Positions 1 through 7,172 are shown, counted from the first letter of the stretch. The stretch: 7,966 nt of DNA from Bacteroidia bacterium (GCA_030433225.1 JAUIMD010000074.1:1-7966), one strand, 5' to 3'. The notes: a model not told the origin generated them from the sequence alone. Numbers and translations: made by a program.

Positions 1-1069
1 GTTGGCACACTACACCGCCATTGCAGAAAATGGGGGCTGGGGAACCCTGACTTACACGGCTGTTTTGCACCCCGGAGACAGCAGCAGTATGGTTCCACAA
101 ATAAGAAAACGCCTGCACATTTCAGGTGATTTGAGTGATTCGCTCCCCGCAAACGAACTGAAATACAACGATGGGCTGGTGGAAGATGTAAAGCGTTTCC
201 AACGAAACCATGGATTAAACGACGATGGTGTTTTGGGCAAAAACACCTTTGCGGCTTTAAACATAACTGCCGAAACCAAAATGGAAATGCTAAAGGTGAA
301 CATGGAACGCGATCGCTGGGTGTCCCATGCTTTTTCGGACTATTTTGTGTTGGTAAACATTGCTGCTTTTGAGGCCTACATTTTCGAAAACAGAAAACGC
401 ACCTACACAACGCGTACCATGGTGGGTAAAACATACCATCAAACGCCGGTTTTTACAGCAAAAATGGATTATGTGGAATTTAATCCTACATGGACTGTTC
501 CCACCTCCATATTTAAAAACGAGATGTTGCATAAAATTAAGGCCGACCCCGGGTATTTAGCCAAAAACCACATGGAGGTGGTTACCTTTAATGGCAAGGT
601 GGTGGATGCCGCTACCCTTGATTTTAATGCACTCACTCCCGCCAGTCCTTTCCCGTATATGCTGCGCCAAAAACCGGGCAGCTGGAACGCACTGGGACAA
701 GTTAAATTTATTTTCCCTAACCCCTTCTCGGTATTTTTACACGATACGCCTTCGCGCAGCCTGTTTGTAAAAGAAGACCGTTCCTTAAGCCATGGTTGCG
801 TACGGGTGGAAAACCCACTGGAGTTTGCCGAAGTATTGTTGAGCAAAACCGAATATACCGGCCAAAAAATAAAAGAGGTAGTTCAAAGCGCCGAAACACA
901 ACGGGTGATCCTAAAAAACAAACCTGACGTAATGCTATTGTACTGGACCGTAAGTTTGAGTGAAACGGGTGATTTGCGCTTTTTTAACGACGTGTATAAC
1001 CGCGACACGAAGGTGTACAATGCATTGATGAGAGGCAAAATAAAACCCATAAACGTTATGCCTCATTAA
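1..1069 (+). CDS. Murein L,D-transpeptidase, YcbB/LdtD-like (5' partial)
   Basis: Periplasmic enzyme expected to make 3-3 cross-links between peptidoglycan stem peptides, or to attach proteins to them, through a cysteine acyl-enzyme. Numbering starts from the codon at base 2. Residues about 1-17 (LTY-preceding GGWGTL segment) resemble the family's conserved stretch just before the peptidoglycan-binding domain. Residues about 26-88 form that domain (VKRFQRNHGL, DGVLGKNTFAALN). The YkuD catalytic domain runs from about 110 to 290, with FLHDTPSR (His247) and the signature SHGCVR (catalytic Cys266). The subfamily call rests on the order of domains plus the long insertion between them. Full-length relatives are roughly 500-600 residues and start with a signal peptide, so the N-terminal part lies outside the window. 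The TTG at base 2 is therefore probably an internal Leu codon, not a start. The stop codon overlaps that of the convergent gene at 1066. Confidence 0.93.
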   Translation, partial: LAHYTAIAENGGWGTLTYTAVLHPGDSSSMVPQIRKRLHISGDLSDSLPANELKYNDGLVEDVKRFQRNHGLNDDGVLGKNTFAALNITAETKMEMLKVNMERDRWVSHAFSDYFVLVNIAAFEAYIFENRKRTYTTRTMVGKTYHQTPVFTAKMDYVEFNPTWTVPTSIFKNEMLHKIKADPGYLAKNHMEVVTFNGKVVDAATLDFNALTPASPFPYMLRQKPGSWNALGQVKFIFPNPFSVFLHDTPSRSLFVKEDRSLSHGCVRVENPLEFAEVLLSKTEYTGQKIKEVVQSAETQRVILKNKPDVMLLYWTVSLSETGDLRFFNDVYNRDTKVYNALMRGKIKPINVMPH

Positions 1070-1740
1070 TGCTTTCCATTATAAAGGGTGGATTTCGATA
1101 AATAGTTTTGATCGTTTGTATGAATGTAGATAACGGCTCCATTCTTTATCAGGTCAATTACACTTTTTGAACATTCGTTTGAAATGGCCGGACATCCCCA
1201 ACTTCTGCCCAGCCGCTGGTGCGTTTTTATAAAGCGCTCATTTACATAATCGGCTCCATGAATTACAATGGCGCGCTCGTACGCATGGTCATTAAAACCG
1301 CTTTCGAGCCCGTACAAGCGTAAGGAGTACCCGTGCTTGCCAACATACGTGCTACCCGTTCTGTAAAAACCCGGACTACTTTTCAGGGAGCCGTTTTTAT
1401 TGGAGAAGTGGGTGGCAAAGTTTTCGCCTGAATTTTTACCGTGTGCCACCAGTAATTTTTGCAAAAGTATTTTTTTATCGGCATCGTAAATAAAAAAACG
1501 CTCAACGGTAGACGGTTTGGTATAATCAATAATGGCAAACACGCGTAAGCCGCTATCGTTAAGCAATTGAAAGGCCGCAAAGGCTTTTTCAAAAACCATA
1601 GCATCGGGAGTTATGGAACGCGAAAGGCTTACTCCTTCAGTTGTTTCCTTCGGCATTTCATCCGGAATACTATTTCGTTTGGCCTGCAATGCCCCTAATG
1701 GCAGCCATAAAATCCACAAAAAAATTACCTTGCGTAACAT
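1066..1740 (-). CDS. YkuD_2-type L,D-transpeptidase catalytic-domain protein, exported
   Basis: A 224-residue protein of the family often named murein L,D-transpeptidase catalytic domain protein (PF13645-like), widespread in Bacteroidota. Starting at the ATG at 1740 gives a clean signal peptide: MLRK, a hydrophobic core (VIFLWILWLPLG) and ALQA with likely cleavage after residue 20. The mature part carries GFYRTGSTYVGKHGYSLRL, then VIHGADYV (His161) and the signature GRSWGCPAIS (catalytic Cys183). This differs from the SHGCVR form in the neighbouring enzyme. It should act in the periplasm on peptidoglycan stem peptides; the exact substrate is unknown. The frame stays open up to an ATG at 1854, but those 38 extra residues are Cys-rich, would bury the signal peptide and would run through the ppdK terminator, so 1740 is preferred. 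The stop is the mirror image of the facing gene's stop in a shared TTAA. Confidence 0.9.
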   Translation of the reverse strand: MLRKVIFLWILWLPLGALQAKRNSIPDEMPKETTEGVSLSRSITPDAMVFEKAFAAFQLLNDSGLRVFAIIDYTKPSTVERFFIYDADKKILLQKLLVAHGKNSGENFATHFSNKNGSLKSSPGFYRTGSTYVGKHGYSLRLYGLESGFNDHAYERAIVIHGADYVNERFIKTHQRLGRSWGCPAISNECSKSVIDLIKNGAVIYIHTNDQNYLSKSTLYNGKH

Positions 1741-1745
1741 GCCGG

Positions 1746-1753
1746 CAAATATA
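1746..1753 (-). promoter_or_regulatory. Possible -7 box (TATATTTG) directly at the YkuD_2-type gene start
   Basis: The minus strand reads TATATTTG, an exact match to the Bacteroidota TAnnTTTG -7 consensus, ending 5 bases before the ATG at 1740. If used, transcription would begin at or next to the start codon and the mRNA would be almost leaderless. No convincing TTG/TTTG -33 element lies 19-21 bases further upstream, so this may be a chance match in AT-rich DNA. Confidence 0.3.
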
Positions 1754-1801
1754 CAGCATTGCAGCACATCCCCTGAACCCTTAACATTTTTTGTACAGCA
1801 C

Positions 1802-1836
1802 AAAAAAAGCCGCACCCCGTTAAGAATGCGACTTTT
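1802..1836 (-). terminator. Intrinsic terminator of ppdK
   Basis: Read on the minus strand, AAAAGTCGCA (1836-1827) pairs with TGCGGCTTTT (1814-1805) over 10 base pairs, with one G-U wobble and a 12-base loop. The run of T continues to 1802. It starts 20 bases after the ppdK stop, the expected position. It also separates ppdK from the downstream transpeptidase gene, suggesting that the latter has its own promoter. Confidence 0.85.
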
Positions 1837-1855
1837 ACCTATGTAGCAGTTCATG

Positions 1856-4561
1856 TTATTTTAAAGCGGCCTGCGCTGCAGCCAGTCGGGCAATGGGCAC
1901 CCTAAATGGCGAGCAACTCACATAATTCATACCTGCTTTGGCGCAAAACTCAACCGAGCTGGGTTCGCCGCCATGTTCGCCACAAATCCCTACTTTTAAA
2001 ATGGGATTGGTTGACCGTCCCTTTTGAATACCGGTATGCACCAGCTGACCAACACCTTCCTGATCCAACACCTGGAAGGGGTCATTTTTCAGGATTCCCT
2101 TTTTGAGGTATACCGGCAAAAATTTACCTGCATCGTCGCGAGAGTATCCAAAGGTCATTTGCGTAAGGTCATTGGTACCAAACGAGAAGAACTGGGCCAC
2201 CTCAGCAATTTCATCGGCAACCAAAGCTGCACGCGGAATTTCGATCATGGTTCCTACCAGGTATTCCACTTTTGTACCTTTTTCTTTAAATACCTGTTCG
2301 GCCACTTCTCGCACAATTTTTTCCTGCATTTTAAGCTCTTTCACCGTTCCCACCAATGGTATCATAATCTCGGGGAAGGTTGGCTTACCTTCGGCTTTCA
2401 ACTCTAAAGCAGCCTCTAAAATTGCGCGGGCCTGCATTTCTGTAATTTCCGGATAGGTGTTTCCCAAACGACAACCGCGGTGCCCCAACATAGGGTTAAA
2501 TTCATGCAGATCTTCTACTTTTCTCTGAATTTCATCCAACGAAATCCCCATTTCTTTGGCCATGGCTTTCTGGTTATCCTCTTCCTGTGGAACAAACTCG
2601 TGCAGCGGAGGGTCTAACAGCCGTATGGTTACAGGAAAACCAATCATGGTGCCCAATACATCTTTAAAATCCTGCCGTTGTATAGGCAGTAATTTTGCAA
2701 GCGCTTTTCTGCGACCTGCCTCGTCGTGCGACAAAATCATTTCGCGCATACGTACCAGACGCTCTCCTTCAAAAAACATGTGTTCTGTGCGGCATAATCC
2801 AATTCCCTGAGCACCAAAATCGCGGGCCACCTTCGCATCGCGCTGTGTTTCGGCATTGGTACGCACATTAATTTTTCTGAACTGATCGGCAAGGTCCATG
2901 ATGGAACCAAAATCTCCGCTTAGCTCCGGATCTTTGGTAGCAATTTTGCCTTCGTATACATCACCGGTGGAGCCGTTCAGCGAAATCCAGTCGCCTTCTT
3001 TAAACGTAATTCCTCCGGCTTTTAACGTCCGCGCTTTGGCATCTATTTTACACTCTCCGGCACCAGACACACAACATTTTCCCATACCACGTGCTACCAC
3101 AGCAGCATGTGAGGTCATCCCACCGCGGGCGGTTAAAATCCCTTGGGCAATGTCCATACCTTCCAAATCTTCCGGCGAAGTTTCTATACGCGCCAAAATG
3201 GTAACGGGAAATTTGCTTGCCTCGTCGGCATGAAACACCAATTGTCCGGTAGCAGCACCGGGAGAAGCGGGTAAACCGGTAGCCACAACGTTGGCTTTAA
3301 TCATGGCATCCAAATCAAACACCGGGTGCAATAATTCATCCAGCTTATTGGGTTCCTGGCGCAGCACGGCTGTTTTTTCGTCAATCATACCCTCGCGCAA
3401 CATGTCCATGGCAATTTTCACCATTGCCGCGGCCGTACGTTTTCCATTTCGGGTTTGGAGCATCCACAGCTTACCGTCCTGTATGGTAAACTCCAGATCC
3501 TGCATATCTTTAAAATAATTTTCCAGTTTTTCCTGTGTTTCAAACAATTCGGCATATGCGGCAGGCATGGCTTCTTCTAACGATGGATATTTGGTAGCAC
3601 GGTCTTCCTCAGAAACCTTGGCAAGTTTGGCCCAACGTAACGATCCTTCTTTGGTGATTTGCTGTGGAGTTCGCACACCGGCCACAACATCTTCTCCCTG
3701 TGCATCAATCAGGTATTCGCCATTAAAAATATTTTCTCCCGTTGCAGCATCGCGGGTAAAGGCCACCCCGGTACCGGAGTTGGCTCCCATGTTGCCAAAA
3801 ACCATGGCTTGTACATTCACGGCAGTGCCCCATTCGGCAGGTATTTGGTTAATTTGTCGGTAATAAATGGCACGTGGATTCATCCAACTGTCAAAAACGG
3901 CAGCAATAGCTCCCCACAATTGTTCCCAGGGGTCTACCGGGAAATCGCGCCCTGTTACTTTTTTTACGGCCGCCTTAAATTTCAGCACCAGTTGCCGGAG
4001 GTCCTCCACATCCAAATCGGTGTCATTTTCCACACCTTTGGCTTCTTTAACTTCTTCCATTATTTCTTCAAAAGGATCGATATCTTCCTTCGATTCCGGT
4101 TTCATGCCTAAAACCACATCGCCATACATTTGTACAAAACGCCGGTACGAATCCCAGGCAAAACGTTCGTTGCCCGCCTTTTTGGCAATGGCTAAAACGG
4201 CTTCATCATTCATGCCGAGGTTTAATACGGTATCCATCATACCGGGCATTGAAACCCTTGCCCCTGACCGTACAGATACCAAAAGCGGATTGTCTTTGGA
4301 GCCAAAACCCATGTTCATGGTGGCTTCCACTTTTTTCATGGCTTCCACCACTTCGCTTTTTAGCAACCCAACGATTTTATTGCGCCCCATTTCATTGTAT
4401 TCATTACACGTGTCGGCGGTAATGGTGAAACCGGGAGGAACCGGAACGCCAATCAAATTCATCTCGGCCAGGTTAGCCCCTTTACCACCCAGAAGATTTC
4501 GCATGTCAGCGCGCCCTTCGGCTTGTTTGTTACCGAAGGAATAGACCCTTTTATTACCCAT
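1856..4561 (-). CDS. ppdK: Pyruvate, phosphate dikinase (PPDK)
   Basis: Cytoplasmic enzyme interconverting pyruvate + ATP + Pi and PEP + AMP + PPi, used in glycolysis or gluconeogenesis. The 901-residue protein is complete and close to the usual length of about 870-910. The N-terminal ATP-grasp domain (about 1-370) has LLGGKGANLAEM, SVRSGARVSMPGMMDT and MVFGNMG...SGTGVAFTRD. The swivelling phosphohistidine domain (about 420-535) has GGMTSHAAVVARGMGKCC with His485. The C-terminal PEP/pyruvate TIM barrel has GLCRTEHMF (Arg591), TIRLLDPPLHEF (Arg647), MIEIPRAAL (Glu774), FGTNDLTQM (Asn797) and VGICGEHGG with Cys860. These match the His455, Arg561, Arg617, Glu745, Asn768 and Cys831 known for the Clostridium symbiosum enzyme at a near-constant offset, so it should be active. 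The start at 4561 (MGNKRVYSFG) fits the family N terminus. An in-frame ATG at 4615 would add 18 unconserved residues. No regulatory-protein (PDRP) gene is visible nearby. Confidence 0.98.
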   Translation of the reverse strand: MGNKRVYSFGNKQAEGRADMRNLLGGKGANLAEMNLIGVPVPPGFTITADTCNEYNEMGRNKIVGLLKSEVVEAMKKVEATMNMGFGSKDNPLLVSVRSGARVSMPGMMDTVLNLGMNDEAVLAIAKKAGNERFAWDSYRRFVQMYGDVVLGMKPESKEDIDPFEEIMEEVKEAKGVENDTDLDVEDLRQLVLKFKAAVKKVTGRDFPVDPWEQLWGAIAAVFDSWMNPRAIYYRQINQIPAEWGTAVNVQAMVFGNMGANSGTGVAFTRDAATGENIFNGEYLIDAQGEDVVAGVRTPQQITKEGSLRWAKLAKVSEEDRATKYPSLEEAMPAAYAELFETQEKLENYFKDMQDLEFTIQDGKLWMLQTRNGKRTAAAMVKIAMDMLREGMIDEKTAVLRQEPNKLDELLHPVFDLDAMIKANVVATGLPASPGAATGQLVFHADEASKFPVTILARIETSPEDLEGMDIAQGILTARGGMTSHAAVVARGMGKCCVSGAGECKIDAKARTLKAGGITFKEGDWISLNGSTGDVYEGKIATKDPELSGDFGSIMDLADQFRKINVRTNAETQRDAKVARDFGAQGIGLCRTEHMFFEGERLVRMREMILSHDEAGRRKALAKLLPIQRQDFKDVLGTMIGFPVTIRLLDPPLHEFVPQEEDNQKAMAKEMGISLDEIQRKVEDLHEFNPMLGHRGCRLGNTYPEITEMQARAILEAALELKAEGKPTFPEIMIPLVGTVKELKMQEKIVREVAEQVFKEKGTKVEYLVGTMIEIPRAALVADEIAEVAQFFSFGTNDLTQMTFGYSRDDAGKFLPVYLKKGILKNDPFQVLDQEGVGQLVHTGIQKGRSTNPILKVGICGEHGGEPSSVEFCAKAGMNYVSCSPFRVPIARLAAAQAALK

Positions 4562-4657
4562 AATACTTTTTTTTATAGTTAAACATTGATCGTTGAAACT
4601 CGGATTCGTTTGCACTTATTTATTTTCACTCGTGTATTAATAATACCGAACGAGGTT

Positions 4658-4665
4658 CAAATGTA
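4658..4665 (-). promoter_or_regulatory. Probable ppdK promoter, -7 box TACATTTG
   Basis: The minus strand reads TACATTTG, an exact match to TAnnTTTG. Transcription would begin near 4650 and give a leader of about 90 bases before the ATG at 4561. A TTTG at 4693-4690 could be the -33 element, but the 24-base spacing is a few bases longer than the usual 19-21, so that half is weak. Confidence 0.5.
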
Positions 4666-4814
4666 GATTATTTTACTGAAAGCATTGCTCAAAAATTACG
4701 TAAACTCATTCAAAATAACGCTTTAGTTTCCCTTTCCGCATCCACCCTTATATAGATTCATATAGAAATTAATAGCCTGTATTTTCAATAGAAATGAAAC
4801 ATTACTGCCGTTAA

Positions 4815-4912
4815 AACTTTTCCCGTGGCAACGTTTTTGGGGGATTTGCAAAGCCCCATTTTGGCAGCCACCGGCCAAAATTCAGCAGCTGCGCTGTGAA
4901 CGCCCAAAGCCC
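4815..4912. other. Structured GC-richer intergenic island, possible repeat element or small RNA
   Basis: Within AT-rich flanks this stretch packs several self-complementary elements. ATTTTGGC (4858-4865) and GCCAAAAT (4874-4881) form a perfect 8-bp hairpin. GGGG and CCCC (4840-4857) bracket a TTTGCAAA palindrome. GCAGCTGC is a palindrome at 4885-4892. CCGTGGC (4823-4829) can pair with GCCACCGG (4867-4874) with one bulge, competing with the first hairpin. CAAAGCCC occurs twice (4849-4856, 4905-4912). On the minus strand a frame stays open for about 45 codons and ends in LTAVMFHFY, but it lacks an early start codon. The identity is unknown; repeat, regulatory RNA and decayed sequence are all possible. 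Confidence 0.4.
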
Positions 4913-4986
4913 TCTCTTCCAGCTATACTGTATTGCTTTTGATTTTTTTAGGGATTTGGTGTCTTTTTGGCACATTATTTGACACA

Positions 4987-5018
4987 TTGAAACAATTTTT
5001 CAGGATAAGTTACGTATG
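4987..5018 (+). promoter_or_regulatory. Weak promoter candidate for the 5139 gene
   Basis: TTG at 4987-4989 is followed after 21 bases by TACGTATG at 5011-5018, which matches TAnnTTTG except for one base. The spacing is right for a Bacteroidota promoter. It would give a leader of about 115 bases containing the 5076-5098 hairpin. One mismatch in the core TTTG keeps confidence low. Confidence 0.3.
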
Positions 5019-5138
5019 CTTAGTAACGCAAACGGGTCGCCATTATCAGACTTTTTCGCGGGCAGGCAAAACAGGTTCGGTTTGGAAACATCACCGAAAC
5101 AGAGAATCCTGACAAACAACCAGATAACAGAAAAAAAC

Positions 5139-5933
5139 ATGACATATAAAATGCTGAAACAAATTGCAAAAATGGCCGTGCTGGCAGTATTGGCCATTTC
5201 CTTTACGCGATGCAACACTTTCGAAGATCCTTACATGCCCATTGAAGGCAACATTAAACTCAGCCTGTTTGAACAACTGGACAGCATCGAAAGAAAGATT
5301 TTTCTTGTGATAGAAAGCGAGCGAGAATACGATTGTGAAAATTATTTGTTTGAATTTGAAACCCAGGTCACAGGCTCTAAACTCACTATTGACTTGCAAC
5401 GCATTTACAAACCCAACGTTTGTTATTCAGGGCGCGGCCCGGCAACTGCCACTTTTAACCTCACCGGCCTTGCCGATAGTATTTACGATCTTGAAATAAA
5501 GCTGCCAAATTTTTCGCGCGAAGGGTATGTGCAAAAATTCAGCGACAAATACCGTTTAGAAATGTCAGGAACTGCGCCGGTATTAATTCCGGTGAATGAA
5601 ATACAGCGGGTTCCGGAAAATGTTATTTGGGGAATGCTTGAATACAACAACCCCATGTCGGTAGCCTATGTAGACACTTTTTACATGTACCTGCACGATT
5701 TTGGTGCTAAAGAAAACACCTACGCCAATGGAGAATACAACTTTTTTCAAGTGTACGACAGTGCCATTGTAAATCCGGGATCAGACGATTACAAGTTTTC
5801 GAGTGCCTTTTTAATGGATTTTAATGGGGATTTTGCGGAAGTGGCAAACCTGGCCAATTACATTTTTGTGAGAAGCGGTGATGTTCAGGTACGCGTGATT
5901 ACCGACAAGCCCCTGTATCATAGCACGCGCTAA
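5139..5933 (+). CDS. Uncharacterised exported protein, possible lipoprotein
   Basis: I do not recognise this 264-residue protein. It starts with a typical export signal (MTYKMLKQIAK, then MAVLAVLAISFT) followed by RCNTFEDPYMP. Cys25 sits where a lipoprotein cysteine would be, and the acidic, Pro-containing stretch after it is typical of Bacteroidota lipoproteins. However, Arg at -1 is unusual for signal peptidase II, so lipidation is uncertain. The mature part has no membrane segments and alternates short polar and hydrophobic strands (KLSLFEQL, KIFLVIES, ATATFNLTGL, DLEIKLPNF), suggesting a beta-rich fold. It has two further cysteines, Cys66 and Cys95, that could form a disulfide in the periplasm. 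The ATG at 5139 follows an A-rich stretch (ACAGAAAAAAAC) and starts right before the signal. The frame is open back to 5016, but that start would place about 41 charged residues before the signal. ATG 5151 is an alternative. Confidence 0.82.
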   Translation: MTYKMLKQIAKMAVLAVLAISFTRCNTFEDPYMPIEGNIKLSLFEQLDSIERKIFLVIESEREYDCENYLFEFETQVTGSKLTIDLQRIYKPNVCYSGRGPATATFNLTGLADSIYDLEIKLPNFSREGYVQKFSDKYRLEMSGTAPVLIPVNEIQRVPENVIWGMLEYNNPMSVAYVDTFYMYLHDFGAKENTYANGEYNFFQVYDSAIVNPGSDDYKFSSAFLMDFNGDFAEVANLANYIFVRSGDVQVRVITDKPLYHSTR

Positions 5934-5952
5934 ATTTACCTGCGGGTTTTAA

Positions 5953-6014
5953 AGGCGGCGTTCGCCTCGTAATATACAGGCTCCGCAAACGGCGTTCGTT
6001 CGTGTATAAGAACG
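5953..6014 (+). repeat. Short direct and inverted repeats between the 5139 and 6118 genes
   Basis: CGGCGTTCG occurs at 5956-5964 and again at 5990-5998. Each copy is followed by a similar TCGT...TATA segment, so this looks like a decayed tandem duplication with a 34-base period. The first copy lies in a hairpin, AGGCG/CGCCT (5953-5967, 5-base loop). The second lies in CGTTC/GAACG (5997-6014, 8-base loop). Function unknown. Confidence 0.5.
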
Positions 6015-6038
6015 GGGCAGTAAGCAATGCCGCTTTTT
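6014..6038 (+). terminator. Possible weak terminator after the 5139 gene
   Basis: GGCA (6016-6019) pairs with TGCC (6028-6031) around an 8-base loop. One further G-C pair is possible beyond a G-G mismatch. TTTTT follows at 6034-6038. The short stem makes it a marginal terminator; it lies 80-100 bases after the stop at 5933. Confidence 0.3.
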
Positions 6039-6117
6039 AATTGCAATTCGCAGCTGGAATTACCGTGAGTTCGAGCGATTTTATGTTAATTGCATCGAAA
6101 TACATGAAGTTACTCAA

Positions 6118-7134
6118 ATGCGGTTTCGGCTCACCCTCATATGCTCCCTCTTTTTTGCTGTTTCTTTTGCCGCTAAGGTAGATACCATTTACATGCTTAA
6201 CACCAACGTAATTACCGGGGAAGTAAAAAGCCTCGACCTTGGCAAACTGAGTTACAAAGTAGACGGCATGGGAACCCTAAAAGTGGAATGGGACAAGATT
6301 ACCGGCATCATTTCCAGGCAATTATTTTTCATCCAAACCAATTACGAAACCATTTATTACGGATCGCTGGCGGTTTCTGAAAATCCGGGGAAGGACCTTA
6401 TTATAATGGCCTACGACACCCTGGAGGTAAACCACATCGACATTGTTTCGGTTGCTCCGTTAAAAAAAACATTTTGGGAAAATCTGGATGGCTATGCCAG
6501 TTTGGGATTTAATTTCACCAAAGCCAACAACAGCGCACAACTTACCGGAGATTTTCAGGGGGTGTACCGCGCCAGGCTTAGCACAACTGAGCTTACCTCT
6601 CAAATTATTTTAAAAGATCAATCCAACACAGACCCCTCCCGAAAGGAAGATGTAAACCTCACCTACTCCCGCATCACTTCTGGTCCGCGCTTTTGGTCCA
6701 CCTCCATCAGTTTTGAACAAAACACTGAGCTGAACCTGAAGCTGCGTTCTAAAATATCGGCCTATACCGGTAGAAAATTCATCAATACAAACTATACCAA
6801 ACTAGCCATTTATGCGGGAGCCGCAGGAAACAACGAAACCAATTTTTCGAGTACAGAACCTACGTACAATGCGGAATTGCTGGCAGGTATTTCGTTCAAT
6901 ACCTATCGGTACGACGACCCGGAACTAAACATATCGGCCTCGTTTATTGTATACCAGGGAATAAACAATACCGAACGGCGCCGGTTTGACTTTAATGTAA
7001 GTGCCCGGTGGGAGATTTTGAACGATCTGTTCTTTTCCCTCACCTTTTATGATAATTTTGACGGACAAGCGCCCAGTACTAATGCCGTTTCAAACGACTA
7101 CGGCATGGTATCGTCGTTGGGCTATTCCTTTTAA
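6118..7134 (+). CDS. DUF481 (YdiY-like) outer-membrane beta-barrel protein
   Basis: This 338-residue protein has a cleavable signal peptide (MRFRLTLICSLFFAVSFA, cut after about residue 18). Residues 23-65 (DTIYMLNTNVITGEVKSLDLG...LKVEWDKITGI) form the small N-terminal module seen in DUF481 proteins, where a metabolite- or salt-related role has been suggested but no substrate is firmly known. From Trp120 on (GYASLGFNFTKANNSAQLTGD) it is a run of alternating beta strands with tight turns, and it ends in the aromatic GYSF. A C-terminal Phe is the usual recognition signal for the BAM insertion machinery, which supports an outer-membrane barrel. The length is normal for the family. The start follows directly from the signal peptide; an out-of-frame ATG at 6104 is ignored. 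Only 38 bases separate it from the GNAT gene, so the two may be co-transcribed. No clear TAnnTTTG box lies upstream. Confidence 0.85.
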   Translation: MRFRLTLICSLFFAVSFAAKVDTIYMLNTNVITGEVKSLDLGKLSYKVDGMGTLKVEWDKITGIISRQLFFIQTNYETIYYGSLAVSENPGKDLIIMAYDTLEVNHIDIVSVAPLKKTFWENLDGYASLGFNFTKANNSAQLTGDFQGVYRARLSTTELTSQIILKDQSNTDPSRKEDVNLTYSRITSGPRFWSTSISFEQNTELNLKLRSKISAYTGRKFINTNYTKLAIYAGAAGNNETNFSSTEPTYNAELLAGISFNTYRYDDPELNISASFIVYQGINNTERRRFDFNVSARWEILNDLFFSLTFYDNFDGQAPSTNAVSNDYGMVSSLGYSF

Positions 7135-7172
7135 AAGTACAACCTTATTAACGTTTAATACTTTCATCTTCA

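Larger units (their letters stand above)
4562..5138. other. Divergent intergenic region between ppdK and the 5139 gene
   Basis: This 577-base stretch has no credible protein gene. The ppdK side is AT-rich and carries a good -7 box (4658-4665). Around 4751-4766 there is a small direct repeat, TATAGA, spaced 10 bases apart. The centre (about 4810-4920) is a GC-richer, hairpin-forming island described separately. The right part holds a weak promoter candidate (4987-5018) and a 6-bp hairpin, TTCGGT/ACCGAA, at 5076-5098 in the probable leader of the 5139 gene. I found no tRNA or recognisable riboswitch. Confidence 0.6.

Noticed and set aside
2..4. TTG at base 2 as the true start of the first gene
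   Set aside because: The frame has no upstream stop in the window, and the family needs a signal peptide and an N-terminal domain, so the gene is cut by the window edge.
469..846. Minus-strand open frame opposite the first transpeptidase
   Set aside because: It lies entirely within the catalytic domain coding region on the plus strand and has no domain or start context.
1741..1854. N-terminal extension of the YkuD_2-type protein to the ATG at 1854
   Set aside because: It would bury the signal peptide and run through the ppdK terminator. The added residues look random and Cys-rich.
3867..4544. Long plus-strand open frame (225 codons) opposite ppdK
   Set aside because: It is a Ser/Pro-rich shadow of the minus-strand ppdK codons, with no recognisable domain. 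The real gene on the other strand is beyond doubt.
4810..4925. Integron attC site, tRNA or known riboswitch in the structured island
   Set aside because: There are no paired GTTRRRY/RYYYAAC core sites, no cloverleaf with a TTCRANY arm, and no riboswitch core that I recognise.
5016..5138. Upstream start (ATG 5016) for the exported protein
   Set aside because: It would put about 41 charged or polar residues before the signal sequence. The ATG at 5139 has an A-rich leader and fits the export signal.
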